DNA from: Paraburkholderia fungorum
GTDB taxonomy: Bacteria; Pseudomonadota; Gammaproteobacteria; Burkholderiales; Burkholderiaceae
DNA length: 64,000 nucleotides
Assembly (NCBI RefSeq): GCF_902833645.1
Contig: NZ_CADFGE010000019.1
Span: 63,781-127,780, forward strand
Reading direction: 5' to 3'
This document shows positions 41,966 to 50,830 of this stretch, one piece after another. The translations under genes and the position numbers were made by a program. The notes below the pieces were generated by a model that did no database searches, had not been told where the DNA came from, and worked only from the letters and a program-made list of their open reading frames with translations. Each line of letters opens with the position of its first letter. Position 1 is the first letter of the stretch.

Positions 41966-42673
41966 TTATTGCGTCTGCGGCGTTTCGCGGACCTTGCGCG
42001 GCCGCCCGCGCGGCAGCGGCGAAACGCGCCGGTTGGCAGCCCGCGCCGCCCATTCGCGATAGGTATCGCTGCCCAGAACCCAACCTTTCAAGGTGGCCTG
42101 CTGAAGCTGGCTGGCTTCGCGCTCGTCGAGCGGCTGCTCGCACAACTCACGGTAGGCCCGCTGTCGTTCGAACGGCGTGTTGCCGAGCGACCAGTACAGC
42201 GGATGATCCGTAATCAGGCTGTCGAGCGTCAGGCCGATGTGGTGGCGGTAACTCGACCAGCGATAGTCCTCGGGTGCGCTGACGAGCCCGGTACGCACTG
42301 GGCACATCTCGACGACCCGGCTCGCGAGCAGGAAGTAGCGCTCGCCTTCGATCACCGTGGCGCGATAGCGTCCTTCCCAAAGGGTGCCGCGCCGCGCGTA
42401 ACGCCGGTTGAAGTGAGCCACATAGCGGCGCCCCACCGCCTGCATCGCCTTCGGCAGGCTCGACTCTTCAGTCGGCGTGACGAGCAGTTGCACAGCGCCG
42501 GGCATCAACGCATACGCGTGGATGGACAAATGATGGTCGCGCGAAGCCGCTTTCAGGCAGTCGATGAAAAGCTCGTAGTCCTGGTCGTCGACAAATGCGG
42601 GCTGCTGATCGAGTCCACGGAGGATGACGTGCTGCGGCTGGTCAGGAACATAAAGACGTGCAAGCCGTGCCAT
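41966..42673 (-). CDS. REP-associated tyrosine transposase (RAYT) homologue without HUH histidines
   Basis: The 235-residue product starts MARLARLYVPDQPQHVILRG and has the RAYT/TnpA_REP layout: DCLKAASRDHHLSIHAYALM, AMQAVGRRYVAHFNRRYARR, GTLWEGRYRATVIEGERYFL, PEDYRWSSYRHHIG. In active members the text after LM is N-H-V-H-L (the HUH metal site). Here residues 59-62 are Gly-Ala-Val-Gln, so both histidines are missing. A basic C-terminal tail (RRVSPLPRGRPRKVR) could bind DNA. It lies between gltB and ompW with no terminal repeats noticed. It looks like a domesticated gene, not a live element. An upstream ATG at 42718 would add 15 residues. Confidence 0.88.
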   Translation of the reverse strand: MARLARLYVPDQPQHVILRGLDQQPAFVDDQDYELFIDCLKAASRDHHLSIHAYALMPGAVQLLVTPTEESSLPKAMQAVGRRYVAHFNRRYARRGTLWEGRYRATVIEGERYFLLASRVVEMCPVRTGLVSAPEDYRWSSYRHHIGLTLDSLITDHPLYWSLGNTPFERQRAYRELCEQPLDEREASQLQQATLKGWVLGSDTYREWAARAANRRVSPLPRGRPRKVRETPQTQ

Positions 42674-42860
42674 GCTGGAGTATCCAATAGTCGCGTTGGT
42701 ACATACCCGAAGGTCCAAACAACCGCGCGCGCCCGGGGTTCGGCGCAGCGCGGCTAAGCCGGAAACCGCGCGGAGCCTAGGGAGAAAGCTCTAGCCGCCG
42801 CGTATGGTTTGTTTCAAACGTTGTAGTCATAATGAGCGGGCCTTTTCTGGAGGAGCACAT

Positions 42861-43583
42861 ATGAAATTAAAACAGGCCGTAACGGGGATCGCGGCGCTCG
42901 CCTGCATGACGGCAGCACACGCGCAATCGGCCGGAAGCTTTTACGTTACGACAGGCTGGTTCCATCTTGCGCCTCAATCAAGTAGCCAACCGTTGAGAGT
43001 AACGAGCATAGGCGGCAGTCCAACCAACATCACAGAACCCAACACCGGCGCATCACTCAGTTCAGCCGACACGCTCGGCTTCACAGCCGGCTACTTCGTC
43101 ACTGATCACATCGCAACCGAATTCGTGATCGGGGTCCCGCCTTCGTTCGACCTGAACGGCACGGGCAGCCTCGAACAATTCGGCAAGATCGGTCAGGCGA
43201 AACAGTGGAGCCCGACTCTGCTGTTCAAGTACTACTTCAATGCTCCAACCGCTTCGTTCCGCCCGTATCTCGGCATTGGTGTGAGCCGTATCTGGTTCAC
43301 CGACGAGAAGATCACCAACGGCGCATTCGAAGCAGGTGTTCTGCATGGTCCGACCAGCGTCTCCACGGATAGTTCGTGGGAGCCGGTGTTTAATGCGGGT
43401 TTCACCTATGCGTTCAACCAGCACTGGTTCGCGGGCGTGTCGATCTCGTACCTGCCGCTCAGCACGACCGCCAAGCTGAACACCGCCGCAAACACCCCGG
43501 TCGGTACGCTGAACGTGCAGTCGCAAACCAAGATCAAGCTGAACCCGATCGTTTCCTACGTCAACATCGGTTACCGTTTCTAA
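42861..43583 (+). CDS. ompW: OmpW family outer membrane protein
   Basis: The 240-residue beta-barrel begins with a signal peptide (MKLKQAVTGIAALACMTAAH, cleaved after AHA). OmpW hallmarks are TLGFTAGYFVTDHIATEFVI, KYYFNAPTASFRPYLGIGVS, and the terminal VSYVNIGYRF with a C-terminal Phe for BAM recognition. The ATG at 42861 has a GGAGGAG site 6 bases upstream. OmpW forms a narrow eight-stranded pore for small hydrophobic compounds. It is monocistronic, followed by a terminator. Confidence 0.95.
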   Translation: MKLKQAVTGIAALACMTAAHAQSAGSFYVTTGWFHLAPQSSSQPLRVTSIGGSPTNITEPNTGASLSSADTLGFTAGYFVTDHIATEFVIGVPPSFDLNGTGSLEQFGKIGQAKQWSPTLLFKYYFNAPTASFRPYLGIGVSRIWFTDEKITNGAFEAGVLHGPTSVSTDSSWEPVFNAGFTYAFNQHWFAGVSISYLPLSTTAKLNTAANTPVGTLNVQSQTKIKLNPIVSYVNIGYRF

Positions 43584-43948
43584 CGCGTCAAGAAATTGGG
43601 GCCGTTGAGTTAGGGTAGTCGAATTTTCGTGGCTTGGACAACGCCGTCAAATATCCACCGGATCCAATGACGGCGTTTTTCGTGTTTCTCGCGCGCCAGG
43701 AGGCCGCCCGCAGTCTTATCGACCGCTCGGCCAGGGCACCCGGCGAGCAGGCGTAAGCGTTTGTAAATTTGACCCGCTATCGGGCCGGCTCGTGCAATAT
43801 CTGCTGAGGAATAGGAGTCTGCGTCACGGTGGTTTCGGGGCCGCAGGTTAGGCACCGAAGTTGCGTACCTGTGGTTTTCCCCACATGGCAGCAACGTGTA
43901 AGTGCCGTGACAGCGCGGAACCCTTTCACCCTCATCGACGGAGCGACC
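43584..43948. other. 365-base intergenic region between ompW and the DUF883 gene
   Basis: It holds the ompW terminator at 43640-43681 and presumably the promoter of the DUF883 gene. I see no other gene or repeat in it. Confidence 0.7.
43640..43681 (+). terminator. Intrinsic terminator after ompW
   Basis: AACGCCGTCA (43640-43649) pairs with TGACGGCGTT (43668-43677), and T residues continue to 43680. The loop is 18 bases, longer than usual but the 10-bp stem is perfect. Confidence 0.78.
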
Positions 43949-44329
43949 ATGACAGCACTTCCGAACACACGAGACGCCCTCGGCGAATCTTGGACCACCA
44001 CCAGTCGCCGTGCGCGACGTATCGCCCGCCATAGCCGCCATGCGGCTGAAGACATCGCAGGCGAACTGCGCACGCTGATGTCGGAACTCGAATCCACCCT
44101 GGCAGACGGTACTCAGGCAGACGCCGTGGCGCTGCGCAGCAAACTGCGCAAACAACTCGACGCCGCGCGCGCCCGCCTGAACGACACCCGTGAGGCCGTG
44201 CGCGAGCGCGCCGAGGTCGCGATGGCCGACGCCGACGACTACGTGCGCGAAAACCCGTGGCAGACGATTGCGATCGTAGGCGGCGTTGCGCTGATCGCAG
44301 GGGCCCTGCTGGCGTCGCGACTGCGCTAG
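43949..44329 (+). CDS. DUF883 (ElaB/YqjD-like) inner-membrane protein
   Basis: The 126-residue protein is mostly charged helices (SRHAAEDIAGELRTLMSELE, LRKQLDAARARLNDTREAVR) with a C-terminal anchor reading DDYVRENPWQTIAIVGGVAL then IAGALLASRLR. The YVRENPWQ-glycine-rich helix end is diagnostic of the YqjD/ElaB/YgaM family. These tail-anchored proteins bind ribosomes in stationary phase in E. coli. The ATG at 43949 has GGAG at the right distance. It is convergent with dgt. Confidence 0.92.
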   Translation: MTALPNTRDALGESWTTTSRRARRIARHSRHAAEDIAGELRTLMSELESTLADGTQADAVALRSKLRKQLDAARARLNDTREAVRERAEVAMADADDYVRENPWQTIAIVGGVALIAGALLASRLR

Positions 44330-44381
44330 GCGGCTAGCACCCAAGCAGGTCGCGACAAGCGGTGAGATCGGCCCCGGCCGA

Positions 44382-45584
44382 TCAGTTGTCGTCGATCACG
44401 AACAGCCGCTGATACTCCTTTACCGCGTACCGATCTGTCATCCCCGCGATGTAGTGGGCGATCAGGCGCGGCTGCCGAGACGCGTCCGCGGACTGATAGC
44501 CCGGCGGCAACAGCCGGGGATCATCCGTGAACGCGTCGAACAGGCCGGTCACCACGCGGCGCGCCTTGTTGGCCATGCGCATGACGCGATAATGCCGGTA
44601 CAGGTTTTTGAACAGGAAGCGCTTGAGCGCTGAAGCCTGCGCGGCGATTGCTTCGCTATGGGCGACCAGCGGCGGCGTTGCGCGCACCGCGTCCACCGAG
44701 TCGGGTGCGTACTTCGCAAGATTGAGCGAAGTCATATCGATCAGATCGACGATCAGCGTATTGATAATGCGGCGCACAGTCTCGTGGATCAACCTGCGCC
44801 CCTCGATCTGCGGGAAGTCGCCGCGCGCCGCCACATAATGCGTTTGCCATAACTCCACTTCGGCAAGCTGCTCCACCGTGAGCAGGCCTGAGCGCAAGCC
44901 ATCGTCGACATCGTGATTGTTGTAGGCGATTTCGTCGGCGACATTGGCGATCTGCGCCTCGATGGAAGGTTGCCGCCCTTCCAGAAAGCGCTCGCCCAGC
45001 GCGCCGAGCCGCCGCGCGTTCTCGCGCGAGCAGTGCTTGAGAATGCCTTCCCGGGTTTCGAAACAGAGGTTCAGCCCGTTGAACGCGCCGTAATGCTCCT
45101 CCAGATCGTCGACCACCGCGAGGCTTTGCAGGTTGTGCTCGAAGCCGCCATGTTCGCGCATGCATTCGTTCAGCGCATCCTGCCCTGCGTGGCCGAACGG
45201 CGTGTGGCCAAGATCGTGCGCCAACGAAATGGCTTCGACGAGGTCCTCGTTGACGCGCAGATTGCGGGCAACCGAACGGGCGATCTGCGCGACTTCGAGA
45301 CTGTGCGTGAGGCGCGTGCGAAACAGATCGCCCTCGTGATTCACGAACACCTGGGTTTTGTACTCGAGCCGGCGGAATGCCGTCGAGTGGACAATGCGGT
45401 CGCGATCGCGCTGGAATTCGGTGCGCGCGCTCGGCGCGGCTTCGGGATAACGGCGCCCGCGCGACTGGGCGGAATGCGCCGCATACGGCGCGAGATGCGC
45501 TTCGAGTGCTTCTGGCGATGGCACGCCGCTCACGGGCGTGCCTGCCGGGTCATGCTTTACATCGTCGCTGCGCCTGTCTGTCAC
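44382..45584 (-). CDS. dgt: Deoxyguanosinetriphosphate triphosphohydrolase-like HD protein
   Basis: The 400-residue protein has the HD-type dNTPase core: FRRLEYKTQVFVNHEGDLFR, RLTHSLEVAQIARSVARNLR, AISLAHDLGHTPFGHAGQDA and VADEIAYNNHDVDDGLRSGL. It removes triphosphate from dGTP or other dNTPs. The length is that of the type 2 Dgt-like subfamily. It lies downstream of aroB on the same strand with an 82-base gap, as in many Burkholderiales. Confidence 0.95.
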   Translation of the reverse strand: MTDRRSDDVKHDPAGTPVSGVPSPEALEAHLAPYAAHSAQSRGRRYPEAAPSARTEFQRDRDRIVHSTAFRRLEYKTQVFVNHEGDLFRTRLTHSLEVAQIARSVARNLRVNEDLVEAISLAHDLGHTPFGHAGQDALNECMREHGGFEHNLQSLAVVDDLEEHYGAFNGLNLCFETREGILKHCSRENARRLGALGERFLEGRQPSIEAQIANVADEIAYNNHDVDDGLRSGLLTVEQLAEVELWQTHYVAARGDFPQIEGRRLIHETVRRIINTLIVDLIDMTSLNLAKYAPDSVDAVRATPPLVAHSEAIAAQASALKRFLFKNLYRHYRVMRMANKARRVVTGLFDAFTDDPRLLPPGYQSADASRQPRLIAHYIAGMTDRYAVKEYQRLFVIDDN

Positions 45585-45666
45585 CGGATTCTCCGAAACA
45601 TGGGCGGCGCCTCATGACGCTGGTGCCTATTGCCTTGCCTTGCTGCCAGGCCCTCGCCGGATCGGT

Positions 45667-46743
45667 CTAGACGGCGGCGGCCAGCGTGGCGTGCACCTCG
45701 GCGTCGGGCGCCTGGGTGATGAGCGTCTCACCGAAACGCTTCAGCAGAATGAATTTGATCGCACCGGCTTCCGCCTTCTTGTCGACCCGCATGAGTTCGA
45801 CGTACCGCGCATCGCCCAGCGCGGGCGCCCGGGTGGGCAAATGCGCCGCAACGATCACGTCGACCAGGCGCTTGCGCGCGGCTTCGTCGAGATAGCCCAT
45901 GCGTACCGACAGGTCCGCCGCCATCACCATCCCGCAGCCGACCGCTTCGCCGTGCAGCCATTCGCCGTAGCCGAGTCCGGCTTCGATCGCATGACCAAAC
46001 GTGTGACCGAAATTGAGGATTGCGCGCAGGCCGCCTTCACGCTCGTCCTGCGCCACGACCGACGCCTTGATCTCGCACGAGCGCTTGACCGCCTCGGCCA
46101 GCGCTTCGGGTTCGCAACGATTGAGCGCCTCGACGTTCGCCTCGATCCAGGTGAAAAAGCCGGCGTCGGCAATCGCGCCGGTCTTGATCACTTCGGCGAC
46201 GCCCGCTGCCAGCTCGCGCGCCGGCAGCGTGCGCAGCGCGCCGATGTCGGCGATCACGGCCTGCGGCTGGTAGAACGCACCGATCATGTTCTTGCCAAGC
46301 GGATGGTTGATGCCGGTCTTGCCGCCTACCGACGAATCGACTTGCGACAGCAAGGTGGTCGGCACCTGGATGAACGGCACGCCGCGCATGTAGCAGGCCG
46401 CGGCAAATCCCGTCATGTCGCCGATCACCCCGCCGCCGAGAGCGATCAGCGTAGTCTTGCGATCGGCGCGCGAGCCCAGCAGCGCGTCGAAAATCAGGTT
46501 CAGCGTTTCGAGGTTCTTGTACGCCTCGCCGTCCGGCAAGACGACCGTGGACACCTGCTTGCCGAGCGGCGCGAGTGCCGCGCGCAGCGTGTCGCCATAG
46601 AGCGGGTCGACTGTGGTGTTCGTGACGATCGTGACCGAACTGCCGCCGATGTGCGGCGCGAACAACGCGGTCTGGCCGATCAGATCGGCACCGATATGGA
46701 TGGGGTAGGCACGCTCGCCCAGTTCGACATTGACGGTAATCAT
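45667..46743 (-). CDS. aroB: 3-dehydroquinate synthase
   Basis: The 358-residue NAD- and metal-dependent enzyme makes dehydroquinate from DAHP (second step of the shikimate pathway). Conserved stretches include LPDGEAYKNLETLNLIFDAL, TTLIALGGGVIGDMTGFAAA, PTTLLSQVDSSVGGKTGINH and LNFGHTFGHAIEAGLGYGEW. The start is ATG 46743 (MITVNVELGERAYPIHIGAD); another ATG three codons upstream (46752) overlaps the aroK stop as TAATG. Either way the two genes are coupled. Confidence 0.97.
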   Translation of the reverse strand: MITVNVELGERAYPIHIGADLIGQTALFAPHIGGSSVTIVTNTTVDPLYGDTLRAALAPLGKQVSTVVLPDGEAYKNLETLNLIFDALLGSRADRKTTLIALGGGVIGDMTGFAAACYMRGVPFIQVPTTLLSQVDSSVGGKTGINHPLGKNMIGAFYQPQAVIADIGALRTLPARELAAGVAEVIKTGAIADAGFFTWIEANVEALNRCEPEALAEAVKRSCEIKASVVAQDEREGGLRAILNFGHTFGHAIEAGLGYGEWLHGEAVGCGMVMAADLSVRMGYLDEAARKRLVDVIVAAHLPTRAPALGDARYVELMRVDKKAEAGAIKFILLKRFGETLITQAPDAEVHATLAAAV

Positions 46744-46751
46744 ACGGTCCA

Positions 46752-47303
46752 TTATGACGCAGGATGTTTGGCGACGCCGGCCATCTCGAGCTGCATCAGA
46801 ACCATGTTGACGAGTCCGTTGACTGAAGGCCGGCCGGTTTCGATCACAAAGTGCGCGCATTCCCGGTATAGCGGATCGCGTACTTCGTAGAGCGCTTCGA
46901 GGCGCGCTTTGGGGTCTTCGGTCTGCAAAAGCGGGCGATTCTTGTCGCGCCGGGTGCGCAGCCACAAATCGTGCGGATTGGCGCGCAAATAGATCACTAC
47001 GCCCCGATTTTGCAGCGCTTCGCGGTTTTCCGGCCGCAGCACCGCGCCGCCGCCCGTAGCCAGCACGATGTTGTCGCGCCCGGTCAGCTCGGAAATCACG
47101 TGCGCCTCGCGGTCGCGAAAGCCCGCTTCGCCTTCCAGCTCGAAGATCACGGGGATGCGCGCGCCAGTGCGCGCTTCGATTTCATGATCGGAATCGAAGA
47201 ACGGGCGATCGAGACGGCGCGCAATGGCCCGGCCCACGGTGGTTTTGCCCGCCCCCATGAGCCCTACAAAAAATACATTGGCGTGTGCGTCCCGCGCTTG
47301 CAA
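46752..47303 (-). CDS. aroK: Shikimate kinase
   Basis: The 183-residue kinase has Walker A FFVGLMGAGKTTVGRAIARR, the shikimate-binding FFDSDHEIE and GGGAVLRPENRE, and the lid RRDKNRPLLQ. It phosphorylates shikimate. The start is taken as TTG at 47301-47303, because an AGAGGA site lies seven bases upstream and this gives the expected N terminus QARDAHANVFFVGLMGAGK. The in-frame ATG at 47456 would extend into the pilQ end. It is followed immediately by aroB; pilQ lies 106 bases upstream. The pil-aroK-aroB order is widely conserved in proteobacteria. Confidence 0.95.
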   Translation of the reverse strand: MQARDAHANVFFVGLMGAGKTTVGRAIARRLDRPFFDSDHEIEARTGARIPVIFELEGEAGFRDREAHVISELTGRDNIVLATGGGAVLRPENREALQNRGVVIYLRANPHDLWLRTRRDKNRPLLQTEDPKARLEALYEVRDPLYRECAHFVIETGRPSVNGLVNMVLMQLEMAGVAKHPAS

Positions 47304-47409
47304 CGGTGTCCTCTGGCTAATCCGGTATGGTTCGTGCCGCAGCTTACTGGCAAAGCGGCTGCCTTGTCGAGCCTGCGGGCTGCCGCTAAACAGCGGCGCC
47401 AGCGTGCCC

Positions 47410-49182
47410 CTAATTTGTCTGAACGACGCGCGGCGTGATGAAAATTGCCAGTTCACTGCGCTGGTCCCGATGGGCCCGATGGCGAAAAAGCGCCCCTAAA
47501 ACGGGTATTTTGCCCAGGACCGGCACCCGCGTCACATCGTCCCGGTCGTCGGTCGCGTAAATTCCACCGATCGACACCGTACCACCATCTTCGACCTCGA
47601 CGCGCGTTTGTACGTGTTTGGTGTTGATCGCAGGCCCGGCGTCGGTCTGCTCGCCGACGCTGTCTTTGGCGACATCGAGGTCCAGCACCACTCTGCCGTC
47701 CGGCATGATTTGCGGCTCGACCTCCAGTTTGAGCGTGGCGCGGCGAAACTGCACGCCCGACACGCCCTGCCCCACTTTCGCCTGATAGGGCAGCTCGGTG
47801 CCCTGCTCGACGACCGCTTTCATCCGGTCTGCCGTCACGACCCGGGGACTCGAGACGATTTCGCCGCGGCCTTCGGCCTCCAGCGCGCTCAGTTCGATGT
47901 TCAGGAGCCGCGTCGCCCCGGCCGCGAACAAGGTCAGCCCGGCGGTGGCGGCGTCAAAACCCGAAATGGGCCGCGCCGACAGATCGTAGACGGTGCCGTC
48001 CGCACCACCCGTCAAGCCTCGGGCGGTACCGTCGGCGTTGGTGGCCGCCATGGAAAGCCGCACGCCGAGGTTACGCGAAAAGCCATGCTCGCCCTCGACG
48101 ATGCGCGCCTCGATCAACACCTGACGTGTCGGCCGGTCAACGGACGCAAGCAACGCACTGATTTGCGCAAGACGGCCTTCGAGGTCGGTGACGAACAGCA
48201 GGTTGGTGCGCGGATCGGCGGTCGCGGCGCCGCGTTTGGATAGCACGCGTTGATTTCCGGCGCCGGTCAGCAGGCGCCGCACGTCTTCGGCACGCGCGTA
48301 GTGCAGCTCGAACGTGCGGCTCGCGAGAGGCTCAAGATCGGCGGCTCTTGCGTGTGCTTCGAAACGCTGCCTTTCACGCGCGGCCAGCTCCGCGATCGGC
48401 GCGACCCAGATCACGTTGCCACGGCGCTCCATTGCCAGCCCGTTGACATCGAGCAAGGTGTCGAACGCGGTGCGCCATGGCACCTTGTCGAGTCGCAACG
48501 AGACGGCGCCGCGCACCCTCTCGCTCGCGACGATGTTCAGCCCGGTGAACTGGGCAAACGCGTTGAGCACCGCGCCGAGTTCGGCGCGCTGAAAGTTAAG
48601 CGAGATCGGTTTGCCGTCGGCTGCGAGTTGGGTATCCGCGGGCGTTTTGGGTGCATCGCTCAGGCGCGCAAGTGGAGGCAGCGGCACCGGCGGCCCTTCG
48701 AGCGCCGTGGCTGCGCCGCCATCGGCCGCCGGCGACCCTTCTTGCCGTTGCGAAGACGCCGTGGCATTCGCGGCTCCGGTGAGGTCGTTGACAGATTCGA
48801 TTCCGGTGCTTGCCGTTGCTCGCGATACGCCACCTTCATCGACAGGCTCGTCGCGAAACGGGTTGGCCACTTCAGCGCCGACGCCGCGCGGCAGCGGCGG
48901 TATTCCGTATCGGGCATCGGACGGCGCGATGGTGTCGTCGATCGGCATGTAGCCGGGCAGCGGCGGGAGCGAAGCGTGCGCATTACCGGCGCCTATCGCC
49001 ATGCCGGCGACGAGGATGGCAAAGAGGCGGCAAGCGAGGTTGCGAACCGGCTTGCCACGCGGACTACAAAACGCGCCTCCGCGCACCGTTGCTGGCAAAC
49101 GCAAGCGCACGCCAAAGCCAGAGTGCACACGAACCGCAGCGCGCGAAACCCTCAGGCCGGGCGACTTCATCCGCCTCATCAA
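47410..49182 (-). CDS. pilQ: Type IV pilus secretin PilQ (short form)
   Basis: The 590-residue outer-membrane secretin has a signal-like hydrophobic stretch (LACRLFAILVAGMAIGAGNA, residues about 49-68). A Pro/Ala-rich region follows, then an STN domain (ISLNFQRAELGAVLNAFAQF), one N1-type domain (LHYARAEDVRRLLTG, RTNLLFVTDLEGRLAQI) and the secretin core (VLIEARIVEG, GRGEIVSSPRVVTADRMKAV, VPVLGKIPVLGALF). The AMIN domains found at the start of typical PilQ (about 700 residues) are not apparent. The ATG overlaps the preceding stop by 4 bases. It forms the channel for the pilus or, in some relatives, for DNA uptake. Confidence 0.92.
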   Translation of the reverse strand: MMRRMKSPGLRVSRAAVRVHSGFGVRLRLPATVRGGAFCSPRGKPVRNLACRLFAILVAGMAIGAGNAHASLPPLPGYMPIDDTIAPSDARYGIPPLPRGVGAEVANPFRDEPVDEGGVSRATASTGIESVNDLTGAANATASSQRQEGSPAADGGAATALEGPPVPLPPLARLSDAPKTPADTQLAADGKPISLNFQRAELGAVLNAFAQFTGLNIVASERVRGAVSLRLDKVPWRTAFDTLLDVNGLAMERRGNVIWVAPIAELAARERQRFEAHARAADLEPLASRTFELHYARAEDVRRLLTGAGNQRVLSKRGAATADPRTNLLFVTDLEGRLAQISALLASVDRPTRQVLIEARIVEGEHGFSRNLGVRLSMAATNADGTARGLTGGADGTVYDLSARPISGFDAATAGLTLFAAGATRLLNIELSALEAEGRGEIVSSPRVVTADRMKAVVEQGTELPYQAKVGQGVSGVQFRRATLKLEVEPQIMPDGRVVLDLDVAKDSVGEQTDAGPAINTKHVQTRVEVEDGGTVSIGGIYATDDRDDVTRVPVLGKIPVLGALFRHRAHRDQRSELAIFITPRVVQTN

Positions 49183-50102
49183 GACGCCTCCGTGAGTGCC
49201 AGCGTGCGCGTCGCGCCGCCATTAGCCAAAGTGACGCCAAGCATGTCGAGGCGCGTGACGCGTTCGGCCCCGAGTTGCTGCCCGAACACGGCCGTGGTCG
49301 CACCGTCCGGCGTATCGAGCAAAGCGAGCCCGCGGGTGCGATCGTGCAGCAAGCCGACGAGGCGCAGTTGAGAAGCATCGGCTTGCGGTTCGCCGGACGC
49401 GAGCATCTGTGCAAGCGCGAACGGGTCGAAGAACACGATGTCTTCTTCGTCGTCCGAATCGAGACTCTCGTCGACCAACGCGTCTGTGGCGGTAGTTGAC
49501 GGCACGGGCCTCAGCGCACTGAAGACATGCAGCGTTGCCTTCACCGTTAGCGAAACGGCATCGCGGTTGACCGTGACGTCGACGGGAACAATCAGTACCG
49601 GCAGGTCCGACAGGCCGCGCAGAAACGCCATCAGGTGAACGAAATCGGTGTGCGCGGTGAGTTGTACAGGACGCATGCTTTCGGCACCCGAGCCGTTGGC
49701 CGCGCCCGGTTCCAGCGAGAGCAAGGAGACGCCGTTCTGCAGCGCAAGCTCGGACACGATTCGAACATCGTCCGCGGAACTCCACGATGCGGGCAACCGT
49801 GCACCCGCGCCGACCGCAGCTTCCCGGCGCAGCGCAGGCAGTTGCGCCAGCGCGCGGCGCGCATCCGCTAATTGCCGGGTGGCCGCCTCCAATGCCGTAC
49901 GACTCGCCTCGACCCCACCGAGATCGGCCACTATCCAGCCATGAGCCCCAAGTCCGAACACCACCGCGGAGATCAGCAATGCGACCATCCAACGGCGCCG
50001 ACGGCTCCAGACAGCGAGCGGCAAACGCACATGCTTGATCCAATGGGAAAAAGAGAACCGCGCGCTCGCCGCGCCGCCGAAATCGACAAAAGTCGCACTC
50101 AT
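49179..50102 (-). CDS. PilO-PilP fusion, type IV pilus alignment protein
   Basis: The 307-residue protein starts with a short cytosolic tail and one membrane helix (RWMVALLISAVVFGLGAHGW). A coiled-coil/ferredoxin-like PilO part follows (VEASRTALEAATRQLADARR; VQLTAHTDFVHLMAFLRGLS; LPVLIVPVDVTVN). A highly acidic linker (DALVDESLDSDDEEDIVFFD) joins it to a PilP-like C terminus (PFALAQMLASGEPQAD; LRLVGLLHDRTRGLALLDTP; AVFGQQLGAERVTRLDMLG). In most bacteria PilO and PilP are separate, PilP being a lipoprotein. Here no separate pilP is present between pilN and pilQ, which supports a fusion. Both ends overlap neighbours by 4 bases. Confidence 0.82.
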   Translation of the reverse strand: MSATFVDFGGAASARFSFSHWIKHVRLPLAVWSRRRRWMVALLISAVVFGLGAHGWIVADLGGVEASRTALEAATRQLADARRALAQLPALRREAAVGAGARLPASWSSADDVRIVSELALQNGVSLLSLEPGAANGSGAESMRPVQLTAHTDFVHLMAFLRGLSDLPVLIVPVDVTVNRDAVSLTVKATLHVFSALRPVPSTTATDALVDESLDSDDEEDIVFFDPFALAQMLASGEPQADASQLRLVGLLHDRTRGLALLDTPDGATTAVFGQQLGAERVTRLDMLGVTLANGGATRTLALTEAS

Positions 50103-50830
50103 TTCACACCTCGTGATGGTTCAGATTTCATGGGACGTTGCGCCGCCGTGCCGGACTGTTGGGTTGTTTTCGTCGGCGGACTGCCCCAGCGCAGATGCGC
50201 TCCAAATTCGATCGGGCCGCTCACACCGCCCGCGGCGACCGCACCAGTGCGCGGCGTCGAGCGATGCAGGTCGTTCACCTCCGCACCTTGCACGCCGCGG
50301 ATTGCGCTCAGGCGTTTGAGCCACTCGGCCGACGCGATATGCCCGCGTGAGGTCGCCAGCAGTTCGGTCTCATGCTCGCGCTGGCGCAACTGCTGCAGCA
50401 CGACGCCGTCGCCGGGTTCGAAACTCAACGCATCCAGCAGATCGCGCAAATGCGTAAGCGGCTCGGACAGGCTTACCGCGCGCGCCAGGCCTTTACGCTG
50501 TTCGTCTTGCTCCCGCAGCAATCTGGCGTGCTCCGCGAGCGGCGCAGCCAGTTGCGCGAGTGCTTGATCGGTCGACGTGCGCTGCGCAACGAGTCGCGCC
50601 CTTTCGAACGCCTGCCAACCAATCAACGCGAGCACTGCCGCAAGACCGGCAAACGCCGCGGCGGCCCCTTCGAGCAGACGGCGCCGGTATGCGAGCCGCG
50701 TATTGCGTTGCCTGTACGGCAGCAGATTGAAGCCTCCGAGCCACAGCTGCGCGAAGCGGGCGCCGCGCCTCGAAGCCTGCGTGTTCGGGCCAGCCGCATC
50801 CAAGGCGGGGCGCCGCAGAGCGCGCATCAT
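50099..50830 (-). CDS. pilN: Type IV pilus assembly protein PilN
   Basis: The 243-residue product contains the motif FNLLPYRQRN (residues about 34-43), the PilM-binding N-terminal peptide of PilN. One membrane helix (AAAAFAGLAAVLALIGWQAF) and a periplasmic coiled-coil/ferredoxin-like domain follow. PilN links cytosolic PilM to PilO. The N terminus before the motif is about 30 residues longer than in Pseudomonas. The start overlaps the pilM stop by 4 bases. Confidence 0.88.
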   Translation of the reverse strand: MMRALRRPALDAAGPNTQASRRGARFAQLWLGGFNLLPYRQRNTRLAYRRRLLEGAAAAFAGLAAVLALIGWQAFERARLVAQRTSTDQALAQLAAPLAEHARLLREQDEQRKGLARAVSLSEPLTHLRDLLDALSFEPGDGVVLQQLRQREHETELLATSRGHIASAEWLKRLSAIRGVQGAEVNDLHRSTPRTGAVAAGGVSGPIEFGAHLRWGSPPTKTTQQSGTAAQRPMKSEPSRGVK

